The position numbers and the translations under genes are program-made. Under the pieces are notes generated by a model, which worked only from the letters and a program-made list of their open reading frames with translations, had not been told where the DNA came from and made no database searches. This document shows, one piece after another, positions 44,504 to 52,991 of a DNA stretch of 64,000 nt (its first letter is position 1; each line of letters begins with the position of its first letter). Location of the stretch: positions 296,473 through 360,472 of the forward strand of contig NZ_MDEN01000064.1 of the NCBI RefSeq assembly GCF_001705435.1, in the 5' to 3' direction. Origin of the DNA: Pseudomonas graminis (GTDB lineage Bacteria > Pseudomonadota > Gammaproteobacteria > Pseudomonadales > Pseudomonadaceae).

Positions 44504-45394
44504 TCAGTTTTCCTCCTTGATGTACGCCTCAACCACCGCCGAGAAGTCCTTGCCTCCGTCACCGCGCAAACTCATCGCCTGATACAGCTGCTGCGCCAGC
44601 GCGCCCATAATCACGGGTTGGCGCGCGGCTTTGGCGGCCTCGGTTGCCAGGCCCAGGTCCTTGAGCATCAGCTCTGCGCCAAACCCTCCGGTGTAGCCGC
44701 GCGACGCCGGGGCGGTTTCCACGACGCCGGGCCACGGGTTGTACATTTCCGAGCTCCAGCAGCGTCCGGTCGAGCTGTTGATGATGGTCGCCAGCACGCC
44801 GGTGTCGATGCCCAGGCTATTGCCCAGCGCCATGGCTTCCGCCACGCCGATCATGGAAATGCCCAACAGCATGTTGTTGCAGATCTTCGCGATCTGCCCG
44901 GTGCCGACCTCGCCGCAATGGACGATGTTGCGGCCCATCTGCGCCAGGATCGGCTTGAGCACCGTGAAGTGCTCAACGCTCGCGCCGACCATGAACGTCA
45001 GCGTCCCGGTCTGCGCGCCACCGGTCCCGCCGGACACCGGCGCATCGCCGACCACCACGCCTTGTTTCGCCGCTGCCGCCGCCACATCGCGGATGGTCTG
45101 TGGATCAATCGTGCTGCAATCCACCGCCGGCACCCCTGCACTGATGCCAGCCAGTACGCCGTCTTCATTCAGGTAAACCGCGCGAACGTGAGCGGCCGCC
45201 GGAAGCATGGTGATGACCAGGTCCGCGCCCTGAGCCGCATGTTTGGGCGACTCACTGATGCGGCTGCCCAATTCGGCCAGTTCGGCCAAGACCTGTTGGT
45301 TGACGTCGAACAAATGCAGCTGATGCCCGGCACGGATCAGGTTCCGCGCCATCGGCGCACCCATATTGCCCAGGCCGATGAAGGCGATTTTCAT
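44504..45394 (-). CDS. mmsB: 3-hydroxyisobutyrate dehydrogenase, MmsB
   Basis: 296-aa NAD-dependent beta-hydroxyacid dehydrogenase of valine catabolism, oxidising 3-hydroxyisobutyrate to methylmalonate semialdehyde. Dinucleotide motif GLGNMGAPMARNL at the N-terminus, substrate motif DAPVSGGTGGAQTGTLTFMVG (about residue 118), and catalytic Lys in GTGQIAKICNNMLLG (about residue 170). AAGGAGAAC precedes the ATG. It lies downstream of mmsA on the same strand, with a REPIN in the 150-bp gap. Confidence 0.95.
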   Translation of the reverse strand: MKIAFIGLGNMGAPMARNLIRAGHQLHLFDVNQQVLAELAELGSRISESPKHAAQGADLVITMLPAAAHVRAVYLNEDGVLAGISAGVPAVDCSTIDPQTIRDVAAAAAKQGVVVGDAPVSGGTGGAQTGTLTFMVGASVEHFTVLKPILAQMGRNIVHCGEVGTGQIAKICNNMLLGISMIGVAEAMALGNSLGIDTGVLATIINSSTGRCWSSEMYNPWPGVVETAPASRGYTGGFGAELMLKDLGLATEAAKAARQPVIMGALAQQLYQAMSLRGDGGKDFSAVVEAYIKEEN

Positions 45395-45440
45395 GGTTGT
45401 TCTCCTTGTTCAATTCCAGTGCCACCGGCGACGCAGGCCC

Positions 45441-45519
45441 CTTGTGGGAGCGAGCTTGCTCGCGAAGCGATCGTTCAGAAAGCGCAACGCTGAATGACGC
45501 AACGCGATCGCGAGCAAGC
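45441..45519. repeat. REPIN (GAGCTTGCTC family) between mmsA and mmsB
   Basis: CTTGTGGGAGCGAGCTTGCT plus CGCGAA (45441-45466) faces a degenerate inverse arm TCGCGAGCAAGC (45508-45519), followed by AAGGCCCGCTC in place of the usual TCGCTCCCAC. It lies inside a catabolic operon. Confidence 0.8.
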
Positions 45520-45544
45520 AAGGCCCGCTCAAAGCGCGTCGCAC

Positions 45545-47071
45545 TCAACGCAAATTGATCGTCGTATTCACGCCGTCATTCACGCTGTCGTCATCGAACC
45601 AGCGGCTGGTGACGGTCTTGGTCTGAGTGTAGAACTGCACCACCTGTTTGCCGTACGGTCCCAGATCACCCAGCTTCGAACCGCGCGAACCGGTGAAGCT
45701 GAAGAACGGCACCGGCACCGGAATCGGGATGTTGATGCCGACCTGACCTACGTCGATTTCACTCTGGAATTTGCGCGCTGCCGCACCGCTCTGGGTGAAC
45801 AGCCCGACGCCATTGCCAAACGGGTTGGCGTTGACCAGGGCGATGGCCTGATCCAGCGTATCGACCTCCAGCACCACGAGCACCGGCCCGAAGATTTCCT
45901 GAGTGTAGATCTGCATCTCCGTCGTCACGCCGGTGAACAGCGTCGGCCCGACGAAATTGCCGTCCTCAAAACCTGCCACCGTGATACCGCGCCCGTCCAA
46001 TTCGAGGGTCGCACCTTCCTGAACGCCGCTTTCGATCAAATCAAGAATCCGCTGTTTAGCGCGCCTGGAAATCACTGGCCCGACATCGGTGCCCGCCTCG
46101 CTTCCCGCATTCACCTTGAGCTTCTGCGCCAATGCCTTCAGATCGGGAATCCACTGCTTCGCCGCGCCGACCATGACCACCGCCGACGTCGCCATGCAGC
46201 GCTGACCCGCCGCACCGAAACCGGCGCCGACCAGCGCGTTGAGGGTCTGCTCACGGTTGGCATCGGGCAGCACGACGGCATGGTTCTTCGCGCCCATCAT
46301 CGACTGCACGCGCTTGCCGTGTTTGCCCGCCAGGTCGTAAACGTGAGTGCCCACCGCCGTCGAGCCGACGAAGGACACCGCCTTGATGTCCTTGTGGGTG
46401 CAGATCCCGTCGACCACCTCTTTGCCGCCATGCACAACGTTGAGCACGCCCGCTGGCACGCCCGCCTCAACCGCCAGCTCCACCAGCAGCATGGTCGACA
46501 TCGGGTCCTGCTCGGATGGCTTGAGCACGAAGGTGTTGCCGCAGGCAATGGCCATCGGGAACATCCACAGCGGAATCATCGCCGGGAAGTTGAAGGGCGT
46601 GATCCCTGCGCAGACGCCGATGGGCTGACGCAGCGTGTAGGTGTCCACGCCACCGGCGACGTTCTCGGCGAATTCCCCCATCTGCAGTGTGCCGATGGAG
46701 CACGCGTGCTCGACCACCTCCAGGCCGCGGAAGATATCGCCCTCGGCGTCGGCAATGGTCTTGCCCTGCTCGGCGCTGAGCACGACGGCGATGCGCTTGG
46801 AGTGTTCACGGATCAGCGCCTGCAACTTGAGCATGATGCGCATGCGGGCACCTATCGGCGTGTGCCGCCAGGTGGTGAATGCCTTCTGCGCGGCGGCGAC
46901 AGCGGCATCGACCTCGGCGGCCGTCGCGAAGGGCACGTGGGCCAGCACTTCCTGGGTGGCAGGGTTGACCACGTCGAGCCACTCGGTGGTTTGCGACTCA
47001 ACCCATTCACCGCCGATCAGCAGCCTCACGCGGGCCACGGTGGTGTTGTGTTTATTCAGTGACACGTTCAT
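45545..47071 (-). CDS. mmsA: Methylmalonate-semialdehyde dehydrogenase (CoA-acylating), MmsA
   Basis: 508-aa aldehyde dehydrogenase forming propionyl-CoA from methylmalonate semialdehyde. Of three in-frame ATGs, 47071 has GGAG at about 8 nt and was chosen. MmsA-specific features are PATQEVLAHVPFATAAEVDAAVAAAQKAFTTW, GVCAGITPFNFPAMIPLWMFPMAIACGNTFVLKPSEQDP, the catalytic Cys in GAAGQRCMATSAVV (about residue 285) and INIPIPVPVPFFSFTGSRGSKLGD. It works directly with MmsB downstream. Confidence 0.95.
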   Translation of the reverse strand: MNVSLNKHNTTVARVRLLIGGEWVESQTTEWLDVVNPATQEVLAHVPFATAAEVDAAVAAAQKAFTTWRHTPIGARMRIMLKLQALIREHSKRIAVVLSAEQGKTIADAEGDIFRGLEVVEHACSIGTLQMGEFAENVAGGVDTYTLRQPIGVCAGITPFNFPAMIPLWMFPMAIACGNTFVLKPSEQDPMSTMLLVELAVEAGVPAGVLNVVHGGKEVVDGICTHKDIKAVSFVGSTAVGTHVYDLAGKHGKRVQSMMGAKNHAVVLPDANREQTLNALVGAGFGAAGQRCMATSAVVMVGAAKQWIPDLKALAQKLKVNAGSEAGTDVGPVISRRAKQRILDLIESGVQEGATLELDGRGITVAGFEDGNFVGPTLFTGVTTEMQIYTQEIFGPVLVVLEVDTLDQAIALVNANPFGNGVGLFTQSGAAARKFQSEIDVGQVGINIPIPVPVPFFSFTGSRGSKLGDLGPYGKQVVQFYTQTKTVTSRWFDDDSVNDGVNTTINLR

Positions 47072-47128
47072 TGCCATTGCTCCATTCAAGGCAGCGCGCC
47101 GGCCTGGCCGCGCTGAAAAAAGTCGATT

Positions 47129-48457
47129 TCAGGCAGCGCGATGGCGAGGGGGATCGCGCTTCATCAGCGCGGTACAGACCAACGCCACCAGCGCCATGCC
47201 GATCAGGTAGGCGATCACGTAGCGCGGACTGCCGCCGCCCATGGCCAGTAATTGCGTGGCGATCATCGGCGCGAATCCGCCGCCCAGAACGCCCGCCAAC
47301 TGCACCGAGACGGAGATGCCGCTGTAGCGAATTTCCGCCGGGAATTGCCGGGCGAACAGCAGGGATTCCGGGGCGTACAGAATCGGGAAGACCACGCCGA
47401 CCGCCAACACCATCGCCCACCACACCATCTGCGGTTCGCGGGTGCCGAGCATGGCGAAGAACGGATAGACGAAGGCGCAGAGCAGCAGAAGCCCGGCGAA
47501 ATACAGACGTTTCTGACCGACCTTGTCGGACAGGTGCCCACACAGCGGCATCGTCACCAGAGAAAGTGCAGCGCCAGCCGTGATCGCGCTCAGCACGTCA
47601 GCGCGAGGGATAAGCAACTGGTTGGCGGCGTACGCCAGGGCGAAGGTCACCGACATGTAAAACCAGGCATTCTCGGCGGTGCGTGCGCCGATGATGGTCA
47701 GGGTTTCTTTCGGATGGTCGCGGAACACTTTGAACAGCGGCACCTTGACGGCGATGTTGTCTTGTTTGAGCTTCTCGAAATCGGGCGACTCCGGGACTTT
47801 CAAACGAATCAACCAGCCCACGCCCAGCAGCACGACGCTGGCGAGAAACGGAATCCGCCAGCCCCAGCTGAGCATGTCGGCCTCCGGCAATTTGGCGACC
47901 ATGCCCATCGCCAGCGAAGCCAACACCAGCCCTGCGCCAACGCCGGTTTGCGGCAGGCTGCCGTAGAAACCTTTGCGGCCCTCGGGCGCATGTTCGACGG
48001 CCATCAGCACCGCCCCGCCCCACTCGCCGCCGACGGCCATGCCCTGCAAGAAACGCATCGCGACGAGCAGCACTGCGGCCCAATAGCCGATCTGTTCGTA
48101 GGTCGGAATCAGGCCGATGATGATGGTCGGAATGCCCATCAGCATCAGGGTGAACAGGAGCATGGACTTGCGCCCGATCTTGTCGCCGAAATGACCGAAC
48201 ACAATGCCGCCCAGCGGCCGGCCGAGAAAGCCCACGGCGTAGGTGGCGAACGCCGCCAGCACACCGATGATCGGGTCCAGTGCAGGGAAGAAGATCTTGT
48301 TGAAGATCAGTGCGGCAGCTGTGCCGTAGAGGAAAAAGTCGTACCACTCGATGGTCGTGCCAGCCATGCTCGCCGCGCCGGCAAGCCGGTAGGATCGGGC
48401 GTTTTTCACGGGACTGGCATCGAGTGCGCCAGCGTCCACCGTAATAGCGTTCTTCAT
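47129..48457 (-). CDS. MFS transporter, metabolite:H+ symporter (MHS) family
   Basis: 442-aa permease with 12 predicted helices. MHS features: GAASMAGTTIEWYDFFLYGTAAALIFNKIFFP, VGFLGRPLGGIVFGHFGDKIGRKSML, RFLQGMAVGGEWGGAVLMAVEHAPEGRKGFYGSLPQTG and VPESPDFEKLKQ, as in ShiA/ProP relatives. GGAGGAG precedes the ATG. It is first in a minus-strand set MFS-mmsA-mmsB, so it may import an acid feeding valine or methylmalonate-semialdehyde metabolism; that is inference from context. Confidence 0.92.
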   Translation of the reverse strand: MKNAITVDAGALDASPVKNARSYRLAGAASMAGTTIEWYDFFLYGTAAALIFNKIFFPALDPIIGVLAAFATYAVGFLGRPLGGIVFGHFGDKIGRKSMLLFTLMLMGIPTIIIGLIPTYEQIGYWAAVLLVAMRFLQGMAVGGEWGGAVLMAVEHAPEGRKGFYGSLPQTGVGAGLVLASLAMGMVAKLPEADMLSWGWRIPFLASVVLLGVGWLIRLKVPESPDFEKLKQDNIAVKVPLFKVFRDHPKETLTIIGARTAENAWFYMSVTFALAYAANQLLIPRADVLSAITAGAALSLVTMPLCGHLSDKVGQKRLYFAGLLLLCAFVYPFFAMLGTREPQMVWWAMVLAVGVVFPILYAPESLLFARQFPAEIRYSGISVSVQLAGVLGGGFAPMIATQLLAMGGGSPRYVIAYLIGMALVALVCTALMKRDPPRHRAA

Positions 48458-48598
48458 AAACTCCTCCGCTTATTTATTGTTGTGCAGGGTGTTATGGCGT
48501 GTGGGATAGAGCGATTTGCCGGGGCGTTTCCTCGTTGGATTAGGCACTGCATCAGGCATTGAAGGGCTGGTTGGATCCGGCCGCGCTTCGGAGTATAG

Positions 48599-48627
48599 AT
48601 GTGCAAACTTCTAATAAGAACGCACAT
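48599..48627. promoter_or_regulatory. Candidate LysR-type operator ATGTGC-N17-GCACAT
   Basis: ATGTGC (48599-48604) and GCACAT (48622-48627) form a perfect dyad 15 bp upstream of the LysR ATG, in the 185-bp region divergent to the MFS gene. The layout suits autoregulation by the adjacent regulator, although the spacer is longer than the usual T-N11-A box. Confidence 0.4.
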
Positions 48628-48642
48628 AAAAGCAGGTCCAAC

Positions 48643-49590
48643 ATGCAAAAAAACATCACGTCCTTGAGCGCCCTTAATTGGGATGACCTGAAGTTTTTCC
48701 TCGAAGTGGCGCGCACGCGCAAGGCCAGTTCCGCGGCCAAACGCCTCGCGGTGGACTACACAACGGTGTCGAGACGGATCAGCTCGCTGGAAACGTCACT
48801 GGGCACGCTGCTGTTCGAGAAATCCCGCAACACCGGCTTCATCCTCACTGCAGAAGGCCAACGCTTGCTTGGCGCTGCGGAGTCCATTGAAAGCACGCTG
48901 CACATCGCCTGCGAGCAGGTGTCCGGCTCCGGCGTCGCATTGTCGGGGCATGTGCGCATGGGCTGCACCGAAGGCTTCGGCAGCTTCTTCATCACCCCGC
49001 AACTCAGTCACTTCACCGACACGTACCCGGCCATTTCAGTGGATATCCTGCCGCCGCCGCACTTCATCAGCCTGTCCAAGCGCGAGGCAGACATCGTTAT
49101 CGCGCTGGAGCGTCCGGAGCACGGGCCTTACGTGTGCTGCAAGCTGTGCGACTACAGCCTGAGGCTCTACGCCACCCAGGATTATCTCGACAACCACGCG
49201 CCGATCCTCAAGACCGAAGACCTCGCTGACCATCCGTTCATCAGCTACGTCGACGACCTGGCGTTCAGCTCGGAATTGCTCTACCTCAGCAACCTCCTCC
49301 CCGGCGCCCATGCCACCCTGCGCAGCACCAGCGTCATCGCCCAATACGTCGCTGCATTGCAGGGACGAGCGCTGGCGATTCTGCCGTGCTTTCTGGCGGC
49401 GCAGGATGCGCGACTGCTGCCGGTGCTGGAGAGTGAGGTGGATATCACGCGGCAGTTCTGGATGTACTGCCGGGAGGACCTGAGAAAGCTCAAGCGGATT
49501 ACGTTGTTGTGGGACTACATCCGTGAGGCCACCGAGCGCAATCAGGGGTTTCTGTTGGGCAAGACCGGGCGGATGGCGTTTGTGGATTAG
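48643..49590 (+). CDS. LysR-family transcriptional regulator (divergent to MFS-mmsAB)
   Basis: 315-aa LysR regulator. The ATG at 48643 has AGG 6 nt upstream; an in-frame extension to 48559 is not supported. The DNA-binding part is LNWDDLKFFLEVARTRKASSAAKRLAVDYTTVSRRISSLETSLGTLLFEKS and the effector domain opens GHVRMGCTEGFGSFFITPQLSHF. The DYTTVSRRI recognition helix is typical of a subgroup adjacent to mmsA-type dehydrogenases. It likely controls the divergent MFS-mmsA-mmsB genes, unlike the AraC-type MmsR of P. aeruginosa. Confidence 0.92.
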   Translation: MQKNITSLSALNWDDLKFFLEVARTRKASSAAKRLAVDYTTVSRRISSLETSLGTLLFEKSRNTGFILTAEGQRLLGAAESIESTLHIACEQVSGSGVALSGHVRMGCTEGFGSFFITPQLSHFTDTYPAISVDILPPPHFISLSKREADIVIALERPEHGPYVCCKLCDYSLRLYATQDYLDNHAPILKTEDLADHPFISYVDDLAFSSELLYLSNLLPGAHATLRSTSVIAQYVAALQGRALAILPCFLAAQDARLLPVLESEVDITRQFWMYCREDLRKLKRITLLWDYIREATERNQGFLLGKTGRMAFVD

Positions 49591-49604
49591 ACCTGCCGAG
49601 CCTG

Positions 49605-49736
49605 TGTAGGAGCGTGGCTTGTCCCGCGATCGGCGACGCAGTCGTCGTCCCGACTCCCGCGGTATATCAGGAAAAAATACATCTGCTGCTCCTGCTGCCG
49701 GTACCCGGCAGATCGCGGGACAAGCCACGCTCCTGC
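49605..49736. repeat. REPIN of the TAGGAGCGTGGCTTGTCCCG family (second copy)
   Basis: TGTAGGAGCGTGGCTTGTCC plus CGCGATC starts at 49605; the inverse arm GATCGCGGGACAAGCCACGC plus TCCTGC lies at 49711-49736, with a 79-nt spacer. It follows the LysR stop codon. Confidence 0.86.
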
Positions 49737-49779
49737 GGGGTACGCGCAGGATTTGCCGTCTAGAAGGCCCCTCCCCGTC

Positions 49780-49803
49780 ATAGTTCAGAAATCTCTGAAC
49801 TAT
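49780..49803. promoter_or_regulatory. Perfect 10-bp inverted repeat upstream of the isomerase/oxygenase operon
   Basis: ATAGTTCAGA (49780-49789), spacer AATC, TCTGAACTAT (49794-49803). The AT-rich perfect dyad, 201 bp before the first gene, looks like a repressor operator. A second dyad GGCCGA/TCGGCC (49836-49841, 49850-49855) may form a 5' leader stem. No regulator gene lies within the cluster. Confidence 0.5.
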
Positions 49804-50004
49804 GCATTTAAGCTTTCCTATTCTTCCCGTTCATCGGCCGAATCTAAGATCGGCCCCAATAAAGGAGCCCGTCCAGTAGAGACACGGCCCGAAGATTGCC
49901 TTTTCTGATGTGACTGCCACTGTACCCCGTCTCGGCCTGCGCCGTGGCGGAGCCCTGTCTGGGGTCACACGTCAGCCGCACGACGCAATCTTTGAGGACG
50001 CTCG

Positions 50005-50856
50005 ATGAAACTGGAAATCTTCCGCACGCTCTGGGGCTACCGCTCCAGCAAGGCCCAGGCGCTGGACGAGCTGCTGGAAGCAGGGTTCGACGGCATGGAA
50101 GCACGCCTGCCGCTGACGCCGGTTGAACGCGCGGAATTCGGCGCCTTCCTGCGCGGCAATCACGTGCCTTACATCGCCACGGTGTTCACCGCCTACGACG
50201 TCCTCCCGGAACAATCAGCGACCACCGCAGAACACCTCACTGACCTAGAGCAGAAGCTCGCCTGGTCAACCGAACTGGCGCCACGCTTCGTCAACGTACT
50301 GGCCGGCAATGACCGTTGGCAATTGCCGCAGCAGGTGGACTTCTTCGGTCAGGCGCTGGAGGTCGCACGCAAGCAGGGTCAGACAGTGGCCTTCGAAACC
50401 CACCGTGCCCGCTCGCTGTTCAACCCGTGGGTCACCCTTGAGCTGATCCGCCAACTGCCGGATCTACGTTTCACCAGCGACATCAGCCACTGGATCGTCA
50501 CCTGCGAGCGTTTGCTCGACGACCCGGAAGACGAACTCAGCGCGTTCGTCGAGCGCGTTCATCACATTCAGGCCCGGGTCGGCTACGACCAGGGCCCGCA
50601 AGTCCCCCATCCCGCTGCCCCCGAGTACACCCGCGAGCTGGCTTTCCATCAGCAGCACTGGGAAGCCGTGTGGAAATCCCAGCAGGCGCGAGGCTATCAG
50701 GTCAGCACAATGACGCCCGAATTCGGCGCCGACGGCTATCTGCATCACCTGCCCTTCACCAATGTACCGGTGGCCGATCTCTGGTCGCTGAACGTGTGGA
50801 TGGGCCAGACCGAACGCGAACATTTCCAGCGCTTCACCCACACAACAAGCCGATAA
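50005..50856 (+). CDS. Sugar phosphate isomerase/epimerase-like TIM-barrel protein
   Basis: 283-aa protein of the xylose-isomerase-like TIM-barrel superfamily (AP endonuclease 2 fold). Supporting features are FRTLWGYRSSKAQALDELLEAGFDGMEARLPL at the N-terminus, a putative metal Glu in VAFETHRARSLF (about residue 130), SDISHWIVTCERLL, HHIQARVGYDQGPQVPHP (about residue 190) and MTPEFGADGYLHHLP. These supply the Glu/Asp/His metal ligands of the fold. GAGGA precedes the ATG. It is first of four genes on the same strand with a 2OG oxygenase and an amino-acid-type ABC transporter. The substrate is unknown. Confidence 0.82.
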   Translation: MKLEIFRTLWGYRSSKAQALDELLEAGFDGMEARLPLTPVERAEFGAFLRGNHVPYIATVFTAYDVLPEQSATTAEHLTDLEQKLAWSTELAPRFVNVLAGNDRWQLPQQVDFFGQALEVARKQGQTVAFETHRARSLFNPWVTLELIRQLPDLRFTSDISHWIVTCERLLDDPEDELSAFVERVHHIQARVGYDQGPQVPHPAAPEYTRELAFHQQHWEAVWKSQQARGYQVSTMTPEFGADGYLHHLPFTNVPVADLWSLNVWMGQTEREHFQRFTHTTSR

Positions 50857-50869
50857 GGAGCGTCTCGTC

Positions 50870-51934
50870 ATGCCAGATCCGTCGCACGCGGCAGCCCCGA
50901 AGGTCGCTAATTTCAGCAGCATCCCGGTGGTCGATATCGCCGGGCTCTTCAGCCCCGACATCGCCCTGCGTCAGGCCGTCGCCGACCAACTGGGCAAGGC
51001 GGCACGGGAAGTGGGTTTTCTTTACGTCAGGAATCACGATATTGCGCCGTCGCTGATCGACGGCCTGCGTGAGGCGGCCAAGGACCTGTTCGCCCAATCC
51101 CTCGACTACAAAATGCAGCACTACATCGGCACTTCACGCAGCCACAAAGGCTTCGTACCCGAGGGCGAAGAGGTGTACGCCAAGGGCAAGCCAGACCATA
51201 AAGAGGCCTTCGACATCGGTTTTGAAGTGGGCGACGAAGACCCGCTGGTGATCGCTAAAACCCCGCTGATCGGCGCTAACGAATGGCCGGACCTGCCCGG
51301 TTTTCGCTCTGCGGTGGAGGCGTATTACGCGGCAGTATTTGCCCTGGGCCGCCGCCTGTTCGACGGCTTCGCGCTGGCGTTGGGTCTGGAGGAAGGCTAC
51401 TTCGACGCGATGGTCACCCGTCCGCCCTCAAAGCTGCGCCTGATTCATTACCCGTTTGACGGCGCCGCCCAGGACGCGCCCGGAATTGGTGCGCACACCG
51501 ATTACGAGTGCTTCACCATGTTGCTGGCCGACAAGCCCGGTCTTGAAGTGATGAACGACCTCGGCCAATGGATCGACGCGCCCCCTGTGGATGGCGCGTT
51601 TGTGGTCAACATCGGCGACATGCTGGAGGTCATGACCGCTGGTACGTTCGTTGCTACGGCTCACCGGGTACGCACCGTCAGCGAGGAGCGCTATTCGTTT
51701 CCGCTGTTCTTCGCCTGCGACTTCCACACCCAGATCAAGCCCCTTCCGCAGTTCGACAAGGGCAGGGCCGACTACGAAGAGATCACCATCGGCGAGCACA
51801 TGTTCGGTCAGGCGCTGCAGACCTACCAGTACCTGCGGCGCAAGGTCGAGAACGGCGAAATCAAGTTGTACGAAAAGGCACGCAAGCCGTCGAGCTTCGG
51901 CCACCTGAAGAATCAGACACAGGACGCATCGTGA
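50870..51934 (+). CDS. Isopenicillin-N-synthase-like Fe(II)/2-oxoglutarate oxygenase
   Basis: 354-aa cytosolic dioxygenase. The N-terminal DIOX_N-like region is IPVVDIAGLFSPDIALRQAVADQLGKAAREVGFLYVRNHDI. The metal triad is HTD in GIGAHTDYECFTML (about residue 208) and the distal His in TFVATAHRVRTV (about residue 264), and the 2OG-binding RxS is in ERYSFPLFFACD. It starts 13 bp after the isomerase gene. Such enzymes hydroxylate or desaturate amino acids and other small molecules; the next genes encode an amino-acid-type uptake system, which suggests an imported amino-acid-like substrate. Confidence 0.88.
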   Translation: MPDPSHAAAPKVANFSSIPVVDIAGLFSPDIALRQAVADQLGKAAREVGFLYVRNHDIAPSLIDGLREAAKDLFAQSLDYKMQHYIGTSRSHKGFVPEGEEVYAKGKPDHKEAFDIGFEVGDEDPLVIAKTPLIGANEWPDLPGFRSAVEAYYAAVFALGRRLFDGFALALGLEEGYFDAMVTRPPSKLRLIHYPFDGAAQDAPGIGAHTDYECFTMLLADKPGLEVMNDLGQWIDAPPVDGAFVVNIGDMLEVMTAGTFVATAHRVRTVSEERYSFPLFFACDFHTQIKPLPQFDKGRADYEEITIGEHMFGQALQTYQYLRRKVENGEIKLYEKARKPSSFGHLKNQTQDAS

Positions 51935-52008
51935 TGCGGTACGTCCCTCTGCCCCGCCCGACTAATCAGCACACCCAGCCCTACCTTCCTGACGTGGAGT
52001 CACCGACG

Positions 52009-52827
52009 ATGCGCAACACTCTGAACACTGCTGTCCGCTTGACCGTGCTTGCCTCCGCCATGCTCGGCGCGTCGTTATTGGCTGCCACCGCCGCCCAGGC
52101 TGCTACTACCGTGACGCCCGGGCAGTTCAAGGTCGGCATGGAGATCACCTACCCGCCCTTCGAATCCTACGACGAGAAGAAGAACGTCGTTGGTGCCGAC
52201 CCGGACCTGTCACGCCTGCTCGCCAAGCACATGGACCTCAAGGCCGAGTTTGTCGACACCAAATTCTCCAGCCTGATCCTCAGCCTCAATGCCGGGCACT
52301 ACGACGCGATCATTTCGGGCATGTACATCACGCCGGAGCGCCAGACCCAGGCCCAGACCATTCCCTACGCCGTAACGGGCGCAGCGATCATGGTGCTCAA
52401 GGACAGTCCGCTCAAACCCAAGGTGCCGGAAGACCTGTGCGGGCTGAAAATCGGCTTGGAAAAAGGCACCACGTGGGTCACCCAGTTCAACAAGCTGTCC
52501 GCCGAATACTGCGTGCCGAAAGGCAAAGGCCCGGTCGCCGTCAGCGAATTCCCGTCGGCACCGGAAGTCACCCAGGCGCTGCTGTCGGGCAACGTCCAGG
52601 CGCAAGTGGAAATCGACGGCGCCGCAGGCATGATCGCCGAACGCACCAAGGGCCGCGTGGTGGTCAGCACCGAGCATTCCATCTATCAGCAGACGCTTGG
52701 CATCTACGTGAAGAAGGGCAATGACGAGCTGTATCAGGCCTTGCTCAAGGCCTTCGACGAGACCAAAAAATCCGGCGAATACGCGGCGCTGCTGAAGAAG
52801 TACAACCTTGAAGAGCCCGCCAACTGA
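52009..52827 (+). CDS. Amino-acid-type ABC transporter periplasmic binding protein (family 3)
   Basis: 272-aa periplasmic binding protein. The ATG at 52009 has GGAG 9 nt upstream and starts a signal peptide (RLTVLASAMLGASLLAATAA, ending AQA). The mature part shows the family 3 pattern FKVGMEITYPPFESYDEKKNVVGADPDLSRLLAKHMDLKAEFVDTKFSSLILSLNAGHYDAIISGMYITPERQ, a GLKIGLEKGTTW hinge block and NVQAQVEIDGAAGMIAE. The first-block Tyr/Phe and Asp positions fit polar amino acid ligands. It is 75 bp after the oxygenase gene; a REPIN separates it from the permease-ATPase gene. Confidence 0.9.
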   Translation: MRNTLNTAVRLTVLASAMLGASLLAATAAQAATTVTPGQFKVGMEITYPPFESYDEKKNVVGADPDLSRLLAKHMDLKAEFVDTKFSSLILSLNAGHYDAIISGMYITPERQTQAQTIPYAVTGAAIMVLKDSPLKPKVPEDLCGLKIGLEKGTTWVTQFNKLSAEYCVPKGKGPVAVSEFPSAPEVTQALLSGNVQAQVEIDGAAGMIAERTKGRVVVSTEHSIYQQTLGIYVKKGNDELYQALLKAFDETKKSGEYAALLKKYNLEEPAN

Positions 52828-52845
52828 CGGCTGGATGCTTTACCC

Positions 52846-52940
52846 CTTGTAGGCGTGAGCGTGCTCGCGATTGGCCGTGACAGACGATGAAGGTGGGTCG
52901 GCTGTGCCGAAGTCATCGCGAGCAAGCTCACGCCTACAGG
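52846..52940. repeat. REPIN between binding-protein and permease-ATPase genes
   Basis: CTTGTAGGCGTGAGCGTGCT plus CGCGA (52846-52870) faces TCGCGAGCAAGCTCACGCCT plus ACAGG (52916-52940). It is a variant of the GAGCTTGCTC family and lies inside a likely operon. Confidence 0.85.
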
Positions 52941-52991
52941 GATCGCGTTTGATAAGAAAATCCCGCCGGGCCCCGCCCTGCTGAGGTGCGT

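Noticed and set aside
51568..52008. Extension of the family 3 binding protein upstream of its signal peptide
   Set aside because: It reads through the 2OG oxygenase gene in another frame; the ATG at 52009 has a ribosome site and begins a signal peptide.
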